From NCBI GenBank assembly GCA_964537055.1, contig CAZHYV010000011.1, positions 1-23,627 of the forward strand: DNA of 23,627 nucleotides, in the 5' to 3' direction. Source of the DNA: CAZHYV01 sp964537055 (GTDB lineage: Bacteria > Myxococcota_A > Polyangia > Palsa-1104 > JAEUJZ01). The translations under genes and the position numbers were made by a program. The notes beneath the pieces were generated by a model. The model made no database searches, was not told where the DNA came from, and saw only the letters and a program-made list of their open reading frames with translations. Below, piece after piece: positions 12,167 to 18,992 of this stretch (position 1 is its first letter; each line of letters starts with the position of its first letter).

Positions 12167-13974
12167 TCGTCACCATCCATTTCCCATTTCGTCACAACCC
12201 CCAACTCCGCAAAGTGCAACCCATCCCCAAACGAGTAGGCCAATTGCAATCCGCTCCCCTTGCCGTCGCGGGTCTTGTGGAGTTGGAAAAACAGACTCGT
12301 CTTGACGTGTTCTGGGTATCCGCTTTTGGCCTTAACCACGACGGGCTTGGGGGATTTGGACTTATGCAACCAGATTTCTGAATCAGCAAACCGATAGAAC
12401 GCCGCGCCGCCAGCCATGTCATGCCCCGATGCTGCGCCAAACCGCGTTCCCTTTTTGGGATGAGTCACCAACACCAGCGACGCGCCATATTCGGTCATAA
12501 TCTGCTGGGCCGCGTTCATGAAGTTCTGATCGGCTGACCAGCGTTTTTCTCCCGCATCGGCCGCGGTAATGGGGTCGATGACTAAAATACGACTCCCGTC
12601 CTTGCAGCGGTCTTTCATCCAGCCGATCAATAGTTCAAATGACAGCGAGCCGGGCGGAGCGCTGAACATCGACGTGCCGATCTCGTCAATCAGCGATTCA
12701 TGGCGTTTCATCGCCGCTGAAACCGTCGTGGCGTTTTTCTTGATCCAGTCCAACTCGATGAACCGTCCATCCCCTTCAAGCTGAGCCAGCAATCGCATAG
12801 TGTGGAAGCGTCGGTTCTTCTCGACAAAAAACACAGATGGTTTGAAACCGTTGCCATGCCAGAATTGAAAACAATCGAGAACCAGGAATGTCTTACCCAC
12901 CCCCGGCTCTCCACAGATGAGCGTCACCGATCCGGGGATAAGTGATTGAGTAAGGCGGGTCAATAGTTCCCACGGCCAAGGAGCGTTGAATATCCGGCCT
13001 TCGATGACGCCGGTGAGCCATTCGCTCAATTCCACCGATGCGCCGTCCTTGGGCGTGGGAATGAGATGGGGTTGAACGGCCTTAAAATCCGCCTTTGGTG
13101 AATCCAGATTCACGGCGGGGCTGCGGGGCGGGCGAGACAGGGTGCTCTTCCAGGTTGCTATCGCTTCTCGGTCGGTATAAGGCTCTGAACCTTGTGGACA
13201 GCGGCTGGCATAGGCAACCATCGTTGCCTCAGCCTCGGAGTTGGAAACCCCGGCATCTCGGAGTTGGCAGGCCAACCAATGCCCGGTGTCATTGCGATTG
13301 CCGAGATTCGCTTTGGCCAGCGCCTTACCCAGCCAGTGTTGCGCCGCGTCGCTCCGTCCTGTCGGACGATCAGCGTGCTGGGGCTTGGGCATTTCCGCCA
13401 GTAAGTCAATCATCCATCGCGGCATTGATGCCAATGGCGTTCCGGGGTCGTGATCTGCTACCCATCGATATTGAATCCCCAGTGCGTGCATGCTAGGCGG
13501 AGCAACGATGTAGCCACCATCACCGCGAATATCCAACCCCATGCCCAGCTTTTCAGTGCTATTGCGGATGGAGAGGTTGGGACGCGCGAAAAGAATATGA
13601 AACCCATCACCAGTCAGGGATCGCGGGGTATTGGGAATCTCTCCGTATTTAGCGATGAGATCGGCCAATGTTTCCCGGCCCCCCTTATCACCATCCACAT
13701 CCAGCGCCACAATCCCGCTGGCACCTGTAGCCAGTCCCACGTTTGCCATTGGCCACTGACGCCACCAGTCGCGGATGATCGATGCGCCATCACTAGCATC
13801 GTTCAGGCCGTGTTCAGTGCGCGGATGTTTTCCGACATTGGAGCAGTCCTTTTTTCCGCATGAGCAGGGATGGTCATATCCCGGTGTCGGCGAGTGCAAC
13901 GGGAATACCCTCCAACCCAATCGAGCATAGGCTAGCGCGTGTTTAAGCAGCGGACCATCGGCAATCCGGGTCAT
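12163..13974 (-). CDS. Bifunctional DNA primase/polymerase with RepA-like AAA ATPase domain
   Basis: The 603-residue protein has an N-terminal prim-pol domain (~1-200): ALAYARLGWRVFPL, a zinc-knuckle-like CSCGKKDC, GLATGASGIVALDVDGDKGG with the catalytic Asp pair, GDGFHILF and GLDIRGDGGYIVAPPS. A linker (~210-330) leads to a RecA-fold domain with Walker A GEPGVGKTF (~355-363) and a Walker B-like SRILVIDPITAADAG. VLVTHPKKGTRFGAASGHDMAGGAAFYRFADS (sensor region) follows. Such fusions prime and unwind phage or plasmid DNA. It overlaps the organiser upstream (ATGA) and RNase H downstream. Confidence 0.85.
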   Translation of the reverse strand: MTRIADGPLLKHALAYARLGWRVFPLHSPTPGYDHPCSCGKKDCSNVGKHPRTEHGLNDASDGASIIRDWWRQWPMANVGLATGASGIVALDVDGDKGGRETLADLIAKYGEIPNTPRSLTGDGFHILFARPNLSIRNSTEKLGMGLDIRGDGGYIVAPPSMHALGIQYRWVADHDPGTPLASMPRWMIDLLAEMPKPQHADRPTGRSDAAQHWLGKALAKANLGNRNDTGHWLACQLRDAGVSNSEAEATMVAYASRCPQGSEPYTDREAIATWKSTLSRPPRSPAVNLDSPKADFKAVQPHLIPTPKDGASVELSEWLTGVIEGRIFNAPWPWELLTRLTQSLIPGSVTLICGEPGVGKTFLVLDCFQFWHGNGFKPSVFFVEKNRRFHTMRLLAQLEGDGRFIELDWIKKNATTVSAAMKRHESLIDEIGTSMFSAPPGSLSFELLIGWMKDRCKDGSRILVIDPITAADAGEKRWSADQNFMNAAQQIMTEYGASLVLVTHPKKGTRFGAASGHDMAGGAAFYRFADSEIWLHKSKSPKPVVVKAKSGYPEHVKTSLFFQLHKTRDGKGSGLQLAYSFGDGLHFAELGVVTKWEMDGDE

Positions 13975-14798
13975 TCGTCACCTCCCATCGCCCGCCGAAT
14001 GTCCTCGTCGGTGGGATTACGGGCGACAAACCCATTTTCTTCGATCCACTGATCCGGCCCCAGGCTGCTTTCCGGTTCGTCGTCGTATCGGCCCGCATTG
14101 AACCAGGATGCTGGATGTGGCGTGAATCGCATGGAATCGGGGTCTTTCGCGTGTTGCGCCTTGCGTTGATCCGCATATCGGCGAGTGCGGATCAACAGGT
14201 AGTTTTCGGGGTCTGGCTCACCCCGCGCCCCAACATCCGCAAGAGCCGCACAGATCGCTTTGATCGCGGCCTTGTGGGCGATTTTTCGCGGATAATGGGC
14301 ATAAATCCGCTCAGCAGACGCCAGTTGTTCTGCACTGAATGCGGGATCGGGTTTTCTTTTCTTTTTCCCGCCCCCCTTGGGGGGAGGGGGGGTATCTGGT
14401 TTGGTTTGGTTGGTTGGGTTGGGTACGGTAGACGCAAACGTTTGCGTTACGTTATTGTTGCGTTCTCGATATTTCTGTTGGCGGATTTTGGCCTTTTCCC
14501 GCTGTTCAAGAAGTCGGCCGGCGTAATGGTGCCAATCGTGGATTGTCTTGTCTTTTTCAATCCATCCATCGCGCAGTGCATCGTAAAATGGGCCGGGATC
14601 ACCGGGCCATTCCGCGCCAGCCGAAATTTCTGCGGAGGCGAACGCGGACAAATTGCCCGAAGGCGCAAAGTCCAAGGCCCACCACCAGAGATAGTGCAGG
14701 TGGCCGATTGCTTGTGCTTTATGGATGCGGAGCTTGCTGGCAAGTCGAATCAATTTCGGATGCCTGCCAAGCGATTGATGACTTTCGATCCAAGCCAT
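13971..14798 (-). CDS. Replisome organiser / replication initiation protein
   Basis: The ATG at 14798 starts MAWIESHQSLGRHPKLIRLA (275 residues). The first ~115 residues, with WWWALDFAPSGNLSAF and a winged-helix-like layout, match the N-terminal domain of phage replisome organisers. A low-complexity linker follows (TPPPPKGGGKKKRKPD), then a C-terminal helical domain ending in RFTPHPASWFNAGRYDDE. These proteins bind the origin and load the helicase. Many carry the origin within their own gene; the Thr/Gln/Asn-coding stretch with a GGTT-rich strand at ~14390-14430 is a candidate. It sits directly upstream of the primase/ATPase. Confidence 0.7.
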   Translation of the reverse strand: MAWIESHQSLGRHPKLIRLASKLRIHKAQAIGHLHYLWWWALDFAPSGNLSAFASAEISAGAEWPGDPGPFYDALRDGWIEKDKTIHDWHHYAGRLLEQREKAKIRQQKYRERNNNVTQTFASTVPNPTNQTKPDTPPPPKGGGKKKRKPDPAFSAEQLASAERIYAHYPRKIAHKAAIKAICAALADVGARGEPDPENYLLIRTRRYADQRKAQHAKDPDSMRFTPHPASWFNAGRYDDEPESSLGPDQWIEENGFVARNPTDEDIRRAMGGDE

Positions 14799-14827
14799 GA
14801 TGTACAACCCGATAAACAGCCCTAACC

Positions 14828-14852
14828 ACCCCGCCGCCCATTACGGCGGGGT
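14828..14852 (-). repeat. Strong GC hairpin downstream of ssb
   Basis: ACCCCGCCG (14828-14836) and CGGCGGGGT (14844-14852) pair perfectly around a 7-nt loop, between the SSB stop and the organiser start. No T-run follows on the minus strand, so it may slow transcription, protect the ssb mRNA 3' end or bind a protein. Confidence 0.5.
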
Positions 14853-14865
14853 CCAACCACAAAGT

Positions 14866-15306
14866 TTAGAAGGGAATGTCATCACCTCCCTTGGCGGAAT
14901 CGAACGCTGAGTCGGGGTCCCATGCGGGCTGCTTGTCCTGCTGCGGTGATCGCGTTTCCGAACGCTTGGGGTCGCCGTCCGGCCCGCCCACGAACTGGAA
15001 GTTCTCGACAATTACCGACAACTTAGAGCGTTTCGTCCCGTCTTTGCCTTCCCACGAATCGAGCTTCAGTCGGCCCTCGACAAACAAAGCCTTGCCCTTT
15101 TGGCAATATTGCGCGATGACTTCCGCTTGTTTCCCGAACGCCGAACAGTCAACGAAACAAACCTCCTCACGGGCCTCATCTTTGACCTTGAACTTGCGAT
15201 TCATGGCCAGCCCGAACTCGGCGATGGTTGTGCCGCCGGGAAGCTGTTTGGTTTGAACGTCCCTGGTCAAATGTCCGATCAATAGAACCCGATTGAGACT
15301 GGGCAT
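14866..15306 (-). CDS. ssb: Single-stranded DNA-binding protein
   Basis: The 146-residue protein starts MPSLNRVLLIGHLTRDVQTK, followed by GTTIAEFGLAMNRKFKVKDEAREEVCFVDCSAFGKQAEVIAQYCQKGKALFVEGRLKLDSWEGKDGTKRSKLSVIVENFQFVGG; this is a full OB fold of the bacterial SSB family. A disordered linker leads to an acidic tip, GGDDIPF, the standard C-terminal peptide that recruits SSB partners such as NinB/RecO-type loaders. The inner ATG at 15306 is the family start; AAAGGAC lies upstream. Confidence 0.92.
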   Translation of the reverse strand: MPSLNRVLLIGHLTRDVQTKQLPGGTTIAEFGLAMNRKFKVKDEAREEVCFVDCSAFGKQAEVIAQYCQKGKALFVEGRLKLDSWEGKDGTKRSKLSVIVENFQFVGGPDGDPKRSETRSPQQDKQPAWDPDSAFDSAKGGDDIPF

Positions 15307-15332
15307 ATCATTGTCCTTTCCGTGTTTCATCC

Positions 15333-15359
15333 CCCGCCGGGGCAACGCACCCCGGCAGG
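15333..15359 (-). repeat. GC-rich hairpin in the ssb leader
   Basis: CCCGCCGGGG (15333-15342) pairs with CCCCGGCAGG (15350-15359) around a 7-nt loop, ten pairs with one G-U in RNA. It lies in the ~105-base gap between the Sak4-like stop and the SSB start and is not followed by a T-run. It may control ssb translation or mRNA stability. Confidence 0.5.
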
Positions 15360-15413
15360 GATGGGGCATTGGCTGTACCGTCGCTGGTCCGCCGCCGCTC
15401 CTATGTTTTGTGT

Positions 15414-16268
15414 TTAAGCCGCACCTACACTCGGCACCCTGTTCTTGACGTATTCAAGACACTTGGCGATGACATCCGCCGGCATGTCGTCCCAAACCTC
15501 CACGTTGGCTTTGGTGAACCATTTCTCCGTCGTGCCTTCGGGGAGTTTGACTAGCTCCAATAGCGCCTTAATATTTTTGACCTGCTCAGGGCTGGCCAGT
15601 TCAACGGCGTGGGCCTCGCGTTCTAGCTCAGCAATGTCGTAGCGCTGTCGGAGCGCTTCGTAGGACCACTCGAATACGTCTCGGTCGGCGAAGGAATCGA
15701 TTCGCGTCTTGACTACTGTGGCTGTTCGCGTTTTCGATTTCTTCCCCCGTTCAATTTCGATGACAAGATCAAACAGGTAGTCGAGTTGCCGCCATCCGTC
15801 GAAGGTATAGCCTAGCTTGGTTAGGTTTGGTCCGTATTCGACCTTGGCATGAGCCGTGAGAATTACATTCATGTCCAACGCCATGAGTAGATTCGCCAGT
15901 CGCTTCATCACCTTGCCAGCTTCCCCATAATGCTTGCCATGGTCAGTGCCGACCTTGGCTTCGCATTTTTCCAGCAGGTCATTGTAAATCGTTGTGATCG
16001 GGTCGATGACGAGGGTGCGGTATTCGTGCGGGACGGTTAGTAGGGCTTTGACCTCGGCGATGACCTCGTTGATGTCGTTGGTCTGGAACACTACGGATTT
16101 GCTCGCGGAGATCAGTTTGTCATAATTCTCAGTTCCTCGTTCGCAATCAATGATGTAGGCGTTGGGGAACTGGATTGCGGCGGTGGTCTTCCCCACTCCG
16201 GCCGGTCCATACATGAATAGTTTCAACCGCTTCTTCACCGCTTCGGGTTTTCGTGCTCTTAGTGCCAT
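15414..16268 (-). CDS. Sak4-like RecA-fold ATPase (AAA_24 type)
   Basis: From the ATG at 16268 (AGGAGAA SD) the protein has 284 residues. Walker A is MYGPAGVGKTTAAIQFP (~18-34); IIDCERGTENYDKL follows, Walker B is TLVIDPITTIYNDL (~83-96), and VILTAHAKVEYG fits a sensor strand. DGWRQLDYLFDLVIEIERG and the C-terminal SPEQVKNIKALLELV helix are also typical. Sak4-type proteins act with SSB in single-strand annealing during phage recombination, and ssb is the next gene. The reading frame extends upstream through the tRNA, but that part is not coding. Confidence 0.8.
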   Translation of the reverse strand: MALRARKPEAVKKRLKLFMYGPAGVGKTTAAIQFPNAYIIDCERGTENYDKLISASKSVVFQTNDINEVIAEVKALLTVPHEYRTLVIDPITTIYNDLLEKCEAKVGTDHGKHYGEAGKVMKRLANLLMALDMNVILTAHAKVEYGPNLTKLGYTFDGWRQLDYLFDLVIEIERGKKSKTRTATVVKTRIDSFADRDVFEWSYEALRQRYDIAELEREAHAVELASPEQVKNIKALLELVKLPEGTTEKWFTKANVEVWDDMPADVIAKCLEYVKNRVPSVGAA

Positions 16269-16345
16269 TTCGATTCTCCTGTTCCGGCAATGTGTTTTTG
16301 CGGCTACCAACCCCGCCGGATGGGGTGGCGTCCGTGTGGTCTCAG

Positions 16346-16417
16346 TAGCGCGGGTGGGATTTGAACCCACGACCTCCGGGTTATGAGCCCGGCAATCTGC
16401 CGCTGATCTACCGCGCA
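16346..16417 (-). tRNA. tRNA-Met(CAT), initiator type
   Basis: A 72-nt cloverleaf. Acceptor GCGCGG/CCGCGC plus an unpaired 1:72 position (T-T); D arm GATC/GATT with a 7-nt loop; anticodon arm CCGGG-CTCATAA-CCCGG with a CAT anticodon; variable loop AGGTC; T arm GTGGG-TTCAAAT-CCCAC; discriminator A; no encoded CCA. The 1:72 mismatch, three consecutive G-C pairs at 29-31/39-41 and the A11-T24 pair are hallmarks of bacterial initiator tRNA. A GCCCG/CGGGC hairpin lies just 5'. It is transcribed with the Sak4-like gene downstream. Confidence 0.93.
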
Positions 16418-16495
16418 ATCATGCCCGTCTCTCCGGGCTGTCACGCCTGATTCTGTCGGTCGATTCCGATCAACCGGCGTTCGTTTTCCCCGCGT

Positions 16496-16621
16496 TCATC
16501 CGCCCGCTACCTTCCGGCTTTCACCGGCCTCTCGCATGAGCAGACACCGTATCACGGGTCCGGACCGGAATTTGCAATCCCGGCATAGGCGGGCTGTTTT
16601 CCCCGCTGCCACCTGAGACAT
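16496..16621 (-). pseudogene. Possible short Cys-rich ORF or remnant
   Basis: The frame reads MSQVAAGKTARLCRDCKFRS then GPVIRCLLMREAGESRKVAGG (41 codons). The CRDCKFxSGPxxRC pattern is like the start of small phage zinc-binding proteins, whose later Cys residues (SCERP) here fall in another frame. No clear SD exists. A longer frame over the same DNA (16521-16715, GTG start, 64 codons) is less protein-like. The 16418-16750 stretch otherwise holds nothing I can name. Confidence 0.25.
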
Positions 16622-16750
16622 AGACAGGCATCCATTGCTCAGGATTCATTGGCTCCACGGTGTAGCTGCTCTGTCCCACCGCTTCAACGCCGCCACAAAA
16701 AGTCTCATTCGCCACGACTGTTTCCGGCCATCGTTCGCCGTTTGATTTTC

Positions 16751-16905
16751 AAAACCCTTGCGGCAGAGGGTGGTCCACCGCAAGAGCGGAGGGAGAAAAT
16801 GCCCCACGGGCTTTCGCCCAAGCCCGTCCACGCCGTTGAGCATGGAGCGGGTGTTTGCGTTTGCCGCCTGGGGAGCCGGCGGCGAAACATCGGGAAATTC
16901 AATCT
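16751..16905 (-). ncRNA. Structured RNA element, copy 1
   Basis: This ~155-nt stretch has a second copy at 18835-18990. In 5'-3' minus order the helices are: GTTT(C)GCCGCC/GGCGGCAAAC (plus-strand arms 16878-16888 and 16859-16868); TCCATGC/GCGTGGA (16840-16846, 16827-16833); ACGGGCTT/AAGCCCGT (16820-16827, 16806-16813) with loop GGGCGA; GGGG-CATTTT-CTCC; and CTTGCGG/CCGCAAG (16778-16784, 16757-16763). Compared with copy 2, pairs change but stay paired, and a one-base indel breaks any shared reading frame. It begins about 10 nt after an 18-codon ORF. Function unknown. Confidence 0.6.
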
Positions 16906-16914
16906 CAGGGTCCG

Positions 16915-16971
16915 TCACGCGCCTCCATTCGAGTCGCACTCGGCCATTCCCTCACCGTGGATGTCCCGCAT
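16915..16971 (-). CDS. 18-codon ORF with a duplicated C-terminal motif
   Basis: The ATG at 16971 forms a TGATG overlap with the stop of the gene upstream and follows GAGGAC at proper spacing. The peptide MRDIHGEGMAECDSNGGA repeats almost exactly the end of the larger protein at 19392-19745 (MDDIHGDGMAECDSNGEA). It may be the stump of a duplicated copy, or a short peptide with its own role. It directly precedes structured RNA copy 1. Confidence 0.4.
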   Translation of the reverse strand: MRDIHGEGMAECDSNGGA

Positions 16972-17105
16972 CACGATGTCCTCATCATGCACCTGGCCCA
17001 GGGCGACCCGCTGATTGCCGATTCACCCACCCGCTTCCATTTGCGGGGGAGGTTTTCGTCGGGCGACTCGCCCTCAGTGTTGCAGATAAAACATAGATGA
17101 ATCAT
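16971..17105 (-). CDS. Small zinc-knuckle-like protein
   Basis: Forty-four residues (MIHLCFICNTEGESPDENLP then RKWKRVGESAISGSPWARCM...). A CFIC pair near the N-terminus and the Arg-Lys-Trp-Lys-Arg stretch resemble small phage zinc-knuckle proteins, though the second metal pair is incomplete. GAGG lies six bases before the ATG. It starts nine bases after the preceding gene's stop and is coupled to the 18-codon ORF downstream. Below usual length cut-offs, so easily missed. Confidence 0.45.
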   Translation of the reverse strand: MIHLCFICNTEGESPDENLPRKWKRVGESAISGSPWARCMMRTS

Positions 17106-17113
17106 GAACTGCC

Positions 17114-17596
17114 TCACTTCACAAACGCCTCGTTTACCGACAAAAGCTGTTTCTTCGGCTTGCCCTCGACCAGTTCTATTTTTTCCTCCACCGCGAACAG
17201 CAGGTCGTATTCCGCCGGCGGTAAATCCTTTTTGAGTTGCCCATGCTTGAACGGATCGGAAGAAAAAAACTCCACCGCGCGTTCCATATCGCCTTCGGCC
17301 ACGCGGAAAATAGCTTCCAGTGTGCTGGCCTTGTCCACGCACTTTGTGGCCTTGCGGACGCCGGCGTAGTAGCGTGTGGCGCCAATCACCAGGTCTTCGC
17401 CGGTGGTCTCGATATGTTCTAAGGCCTTTTGCTTGGCGAGGGCTTCGATTTCCCCAGCCAGCTTTTTAAGCGTCTGTGCGGCCATCAGCACACGGGCGAT
17501 TTCGTCGGCCTGATCCACCGGCGCTTGCAGCACGCGGACGCGGATCGGCTCGATGGCCTGGGCGATGGATGAATCGTTGCCTTGTTCCTCGCTCAT
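17114..17596 (-). CDS. Phage hypothetical protein of the recombination cluster
   Basis: The 160-residue protein is helical and acidic. An N-terminal part (IRVRVLQAPVDQADEIARVLMAAQTLKKLAGEIEALAKQKALEHIETTGEDLVIGATRYYAGVRKATKCVD) is followed by STLEAIFRVAEGDMERAVEFFSSDPFKHGQLKKDLPPAEYDLLF. The GDMERAVEFFSSDPFKHGxxKK segment is like one seen in phage proteins encoded beside single-strand annealing genes. No enzymatic motif is visible. The start overlaps the CsrA-like gene's stop (ATGA), so the two are co-translated. Confidence 0.5.
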   Translation of the reverse strand: MSEEQGNDSSIAQAIEPIRVRVLQAPVDQADEIARVLMAAQTLKKLAGEIEALAKQKALEHIETTGEDLVIGATRYYAGVRKATKCVDKASTLEAIFRVAEGDMERAVEFFSSDPFKHGQLKKDLPPAEYDLLFAVEEKIELVEGKPKKQLLSVNEAFVK

Positions 17597-17790
17597 AACG
17601 TTCCTTCCTTCCGTTTGGCCTGGGCCGTCTCAAACCGGTCGATCCGCACGGATTTATCGGCCTGGATGCCGATGCGAACCTTGTCGCCGCGAACATCGTT
17701 GATTGTGACCAGAATCACCGGCCCGCCACGCGGCTGGATTTCGATGACCTCATCACGCATTCGGGATAGAACCAACATTCCATTATTCAC
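17593..17790 (-). CDS. csrA: CsrA-family RNA-binding regulator, copy 1
   Basis: The 65-residue protein (MNNGMLVLSRMRDEVIEIQP..., VILVTINDVRGDKVRIGIQADKSVRIDRFET) follows the CsrA pattern MLVLxRxxxExIxI...I-x-V-x-x-(I/V)-x-x-x-x-V-R-(I/L)-G-I-x-A, with Leu and Arg of the first strand and Arg of the final VRIDRFE helix kept; these form the RNA-binding faces of the dimer. A GTG at 17790 has AAGGAG seven bases upstream; an inner ATG at 17778 is the canonical start. CsrA binds GGA in mRNA leaders. A 5-nt-phased array and a terminator hairpin lie just upstream. Confidence 0.85.
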   Translation of the reverse strand: MNNGMLVLSRMRDEVIEIQPRGGPVILVTINDVRGDKVRIGIQADKSVRIDRFETAQAKRKEGTL

Positions 17791-17846
17791 GTTCCGACTC
17801 CTTTCAAAATCCGCCCGCCCGCTTTTCGGCCGACGGGAGGGAAAAT

Positions 17847-17931
17847 CTCACCATGTCATGCCTCGCCTCAACCGTCCTGACCCTGCCCAACCAATCCACG
17901 CCAGTCCATACCCCGCCTTGCCCTTCCATAT
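17847..17931 (-). repeat. Pentamer-phased array B (17 units)
   Basis: On the plus strand 17 consecutive 5-base units all begin with C (ctcac, catgt, catgc, ctcgc, ctcaa, ccgtc ... cttgc, ccttc, catat). On the transcribed strand every fifth base is G. It lies between the terminator at 17940-17971 and the csrA start, so it would form most of the csrA leader. Units differ from each other; the phase does not slip. Confidence 0.75.
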
Positions 17932-17939
17932 TTCCTTCT

Positions 17940-17971
17940 AAAAGATGGAACAATCTTTCGGTTGCTCCATC
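17940..17971 (-). terminator. Intrinsic terminator between the 18084-18731 gene and csrA
   Basis: On the minus strand GATGGAGCAA pairs with TTGTTCCATC (ten pairs, one G-U) around an 8-nt loop CCGAAAGA, followed directly by TTTT. This is the best intrinsic terminator seen in the window. It stands between two pentamer-phased arrays, so it would separate the upstream recombination gene from csrA. Confidence 0.6.
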
Positions 17972-17980
17972 CTGAATCGC

Positions 17981-18060
17981 CATGCCCTACAGCACCTTGC
18001 CAGGCCGATCCAGGCCGGAGCGTGCCTCGCCCCACAGCACCTCGCCAGGCCTCGGCGGAC
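17981..18060 (-). repeat. Pentamer-phased array A (16 units)
   Basis: Plus-strand units catgc, cctac, agcac, cttgc, caggc, cgatc, caggc, cggag, cgtgc, ctcgc, cccac, agcac, ctcgc, caggc, ctcgg, cggac: 14 of 16 begin with C. Two runs (17986-18005 and 18031-18050) are near-identical 20-mers exactly nine units apart. It follows the stop of the 18084-18731 gene and precedes the terminator. Confidence 0.75.
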
Positions 18061-18083
18061 TAAATCATTCTGCGTTGCATGAT

Positions 18084-18731
18084 TCAATCGTTGAACCCAA
18101 CATCAAACTTCGTCACCTGAAATCGCCCATAGGTGGGGCGAAAATCGCCGACGCCAATCAATCGGCCGGCATTGGTGATGACCTCATTTAATGATTGGGG
18201 GTTCACATACTCTGGCAGATTTACCAGCAGTTGGATCGTCGATGTCCATCCAGCCTTAATCGCCGGCCGCGTTCGCGTAATCCCGTTGCGTTGAATTGTG
18301 ACGCGGCATTGGTGGGCATAGTCCCACTGCTTCAGTGTTTTACCGTTGCGCAGAATCTCCGCGTTGATCGTCAGCGGGACAATCGCCGCCTTGTATAAAT
18401 CCATCGCGCTCTTGCGCGGGCTGCGCGGGTCTTGGCGAAACTTTGCCGCATGGATGATCGCCTGTCGCAGATATTCGCCGGGGAGACAAAGCTCGCCAGC
18501 ATCATTGCGATAGACGTAGCTTTCAATGTCGTCGCTTTTCTTGGCCGCGCTGCCCTTGGCCGATGCTGCTTTTGTGGCGATGCTCTCACAATTCCATCGG
18601 TGAAACAGAAGATCGGCGGTGCCTTCGATGGTTACATCCACTATGTAGGGCTGGCTGCATTCAATCGCCTTCCGGCCGCCGTTTGTGACCGGGCCAAGCT
18701 CCTCTACCATGCTTCCGTTGCTCTTGCTCAT
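18084..18731 (-). CDS. Conserved phage protein of the recombination cluster
   Basis: The 215-residue protein resembles a phage family that I recall as uncharacterised: VTIEGTADLLFHRWNCESIATKAASAKGS (~33-61), DDIESYVYRNDAGELCLPGEYLRQAIIHAAKFRQDPRSPRKSAMDLYKA (~67-115), RVTIQRNGITRTRPAIKAGWTSTIQLLV and a Gly/aromatic ending GRLIGVGDFRPTYGRFQVTKFDVG. The last motif recalls beta-strand endings of RAMP-like RNA- or DNA-binding folds, which is only a resemblance. Genes for Sak4-like ATPase and SSB lie downstream. Arrays A and D flank it. Confidence 0.6.
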   Translation of the reverse strand: MSKSNGSMVEELGPVTNGGRKAIECSQPYIVDVTIEGTADLLFHRWNCESIATKAASAKGSAAKKSDDIESYVYRNDAGELCLPGEYLRQAIIHAAKFRQDPRSPRKSAMDLYKAAIVPLTINAEILRNGKTLKQWDYAHQCRVTIQRNGITRTRPAIKAGWTSTIQLLVNLPEYVNPQSLNEVITNAGRLIGVGDFRPTYGRFQVTKFDVGFND

Positions 18732-18763
18732 TGAAATCTCCTTGCGGCTGTGCCGCTAAAAAC

Positions 18764-18828
18764 CCAACCATGCCCCATCGCACCCTGTCTAACCGAACCC
18801 CGCCGGTGCACACCTTGCCCCGACAGGA
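18764..18828 (-). repeat. Pentamer-phased array D (13 units)
   Basis: Plus-strand units ccaac, catgc, cccat, cgcac, cctgt, ctaac, cgaac, cccgc, cggtg, cacac, cttgc, cccga, cagga all start with C. It lies between structured RNA copy 2 and the ATG of the conserved recombination-cluster gene, so it forms that gene's leader together with a short SD segment. Confidence 0.7.
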
Positions 18829-18834
18829 TTTCAA

Positions 18835-18990
18835 TCAAACCCTTGCGGCCGGTTTCCCAACCGCAAGAGGGAGGGAGAAAATGCTCCATAGGCTTTCGCC
18901 CAAGCCCGCCCCACGCCGTTAGGCATGGGACAGGTGTTTGCGTTTGCCGCCTGGGGAGGGGAACGGCAAACAGTGGGGAAGTTCAGTCCC
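18835..18990 (-). ncRNA. Structured RNA element, copy 2
   Basis: Copy 2 of the element at 16751-16905. Helices on the minus strand: GTTTGCCG/CGGCAAAC (18964-18971, 18942-18949); CCCATGCC/GGCGTGGG (18922-18929, 18910-18917) with loop TAAC; GGGCTT/AAGCCT with loop GGGCGA; GGAG-CATTTT-CTCC; CTTGCGG/CCGCAAG (18861-18867, 18842-18848). The single-stranded AAACGCAAACACC stretch is identical in both copies. It starts about 3 nt after the CsrA-like gene's stop and leads into array D. Confidence 0.6.
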
Positions 18991-18992
18991 GA

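Noticed and set aside
15414..16418. 334-codon reading of the Sak4-like gene starting inside the tRNA.
   Set aside because: The first 50 codons translate the tRNA; the ATG at 16268 has an SD and starts the recognisable domain.
17804..17929. A 41-codon ORF (MEGQGGVWTGVDW...) with AGAAGG before its ATG, spanning array B.
   Set aside because: Its content follows from the 5-nt phase of the array, which cycles through all frames; other arrays do not keep an equivalent ORF. Left unannotated, though translation cannot be excluded.
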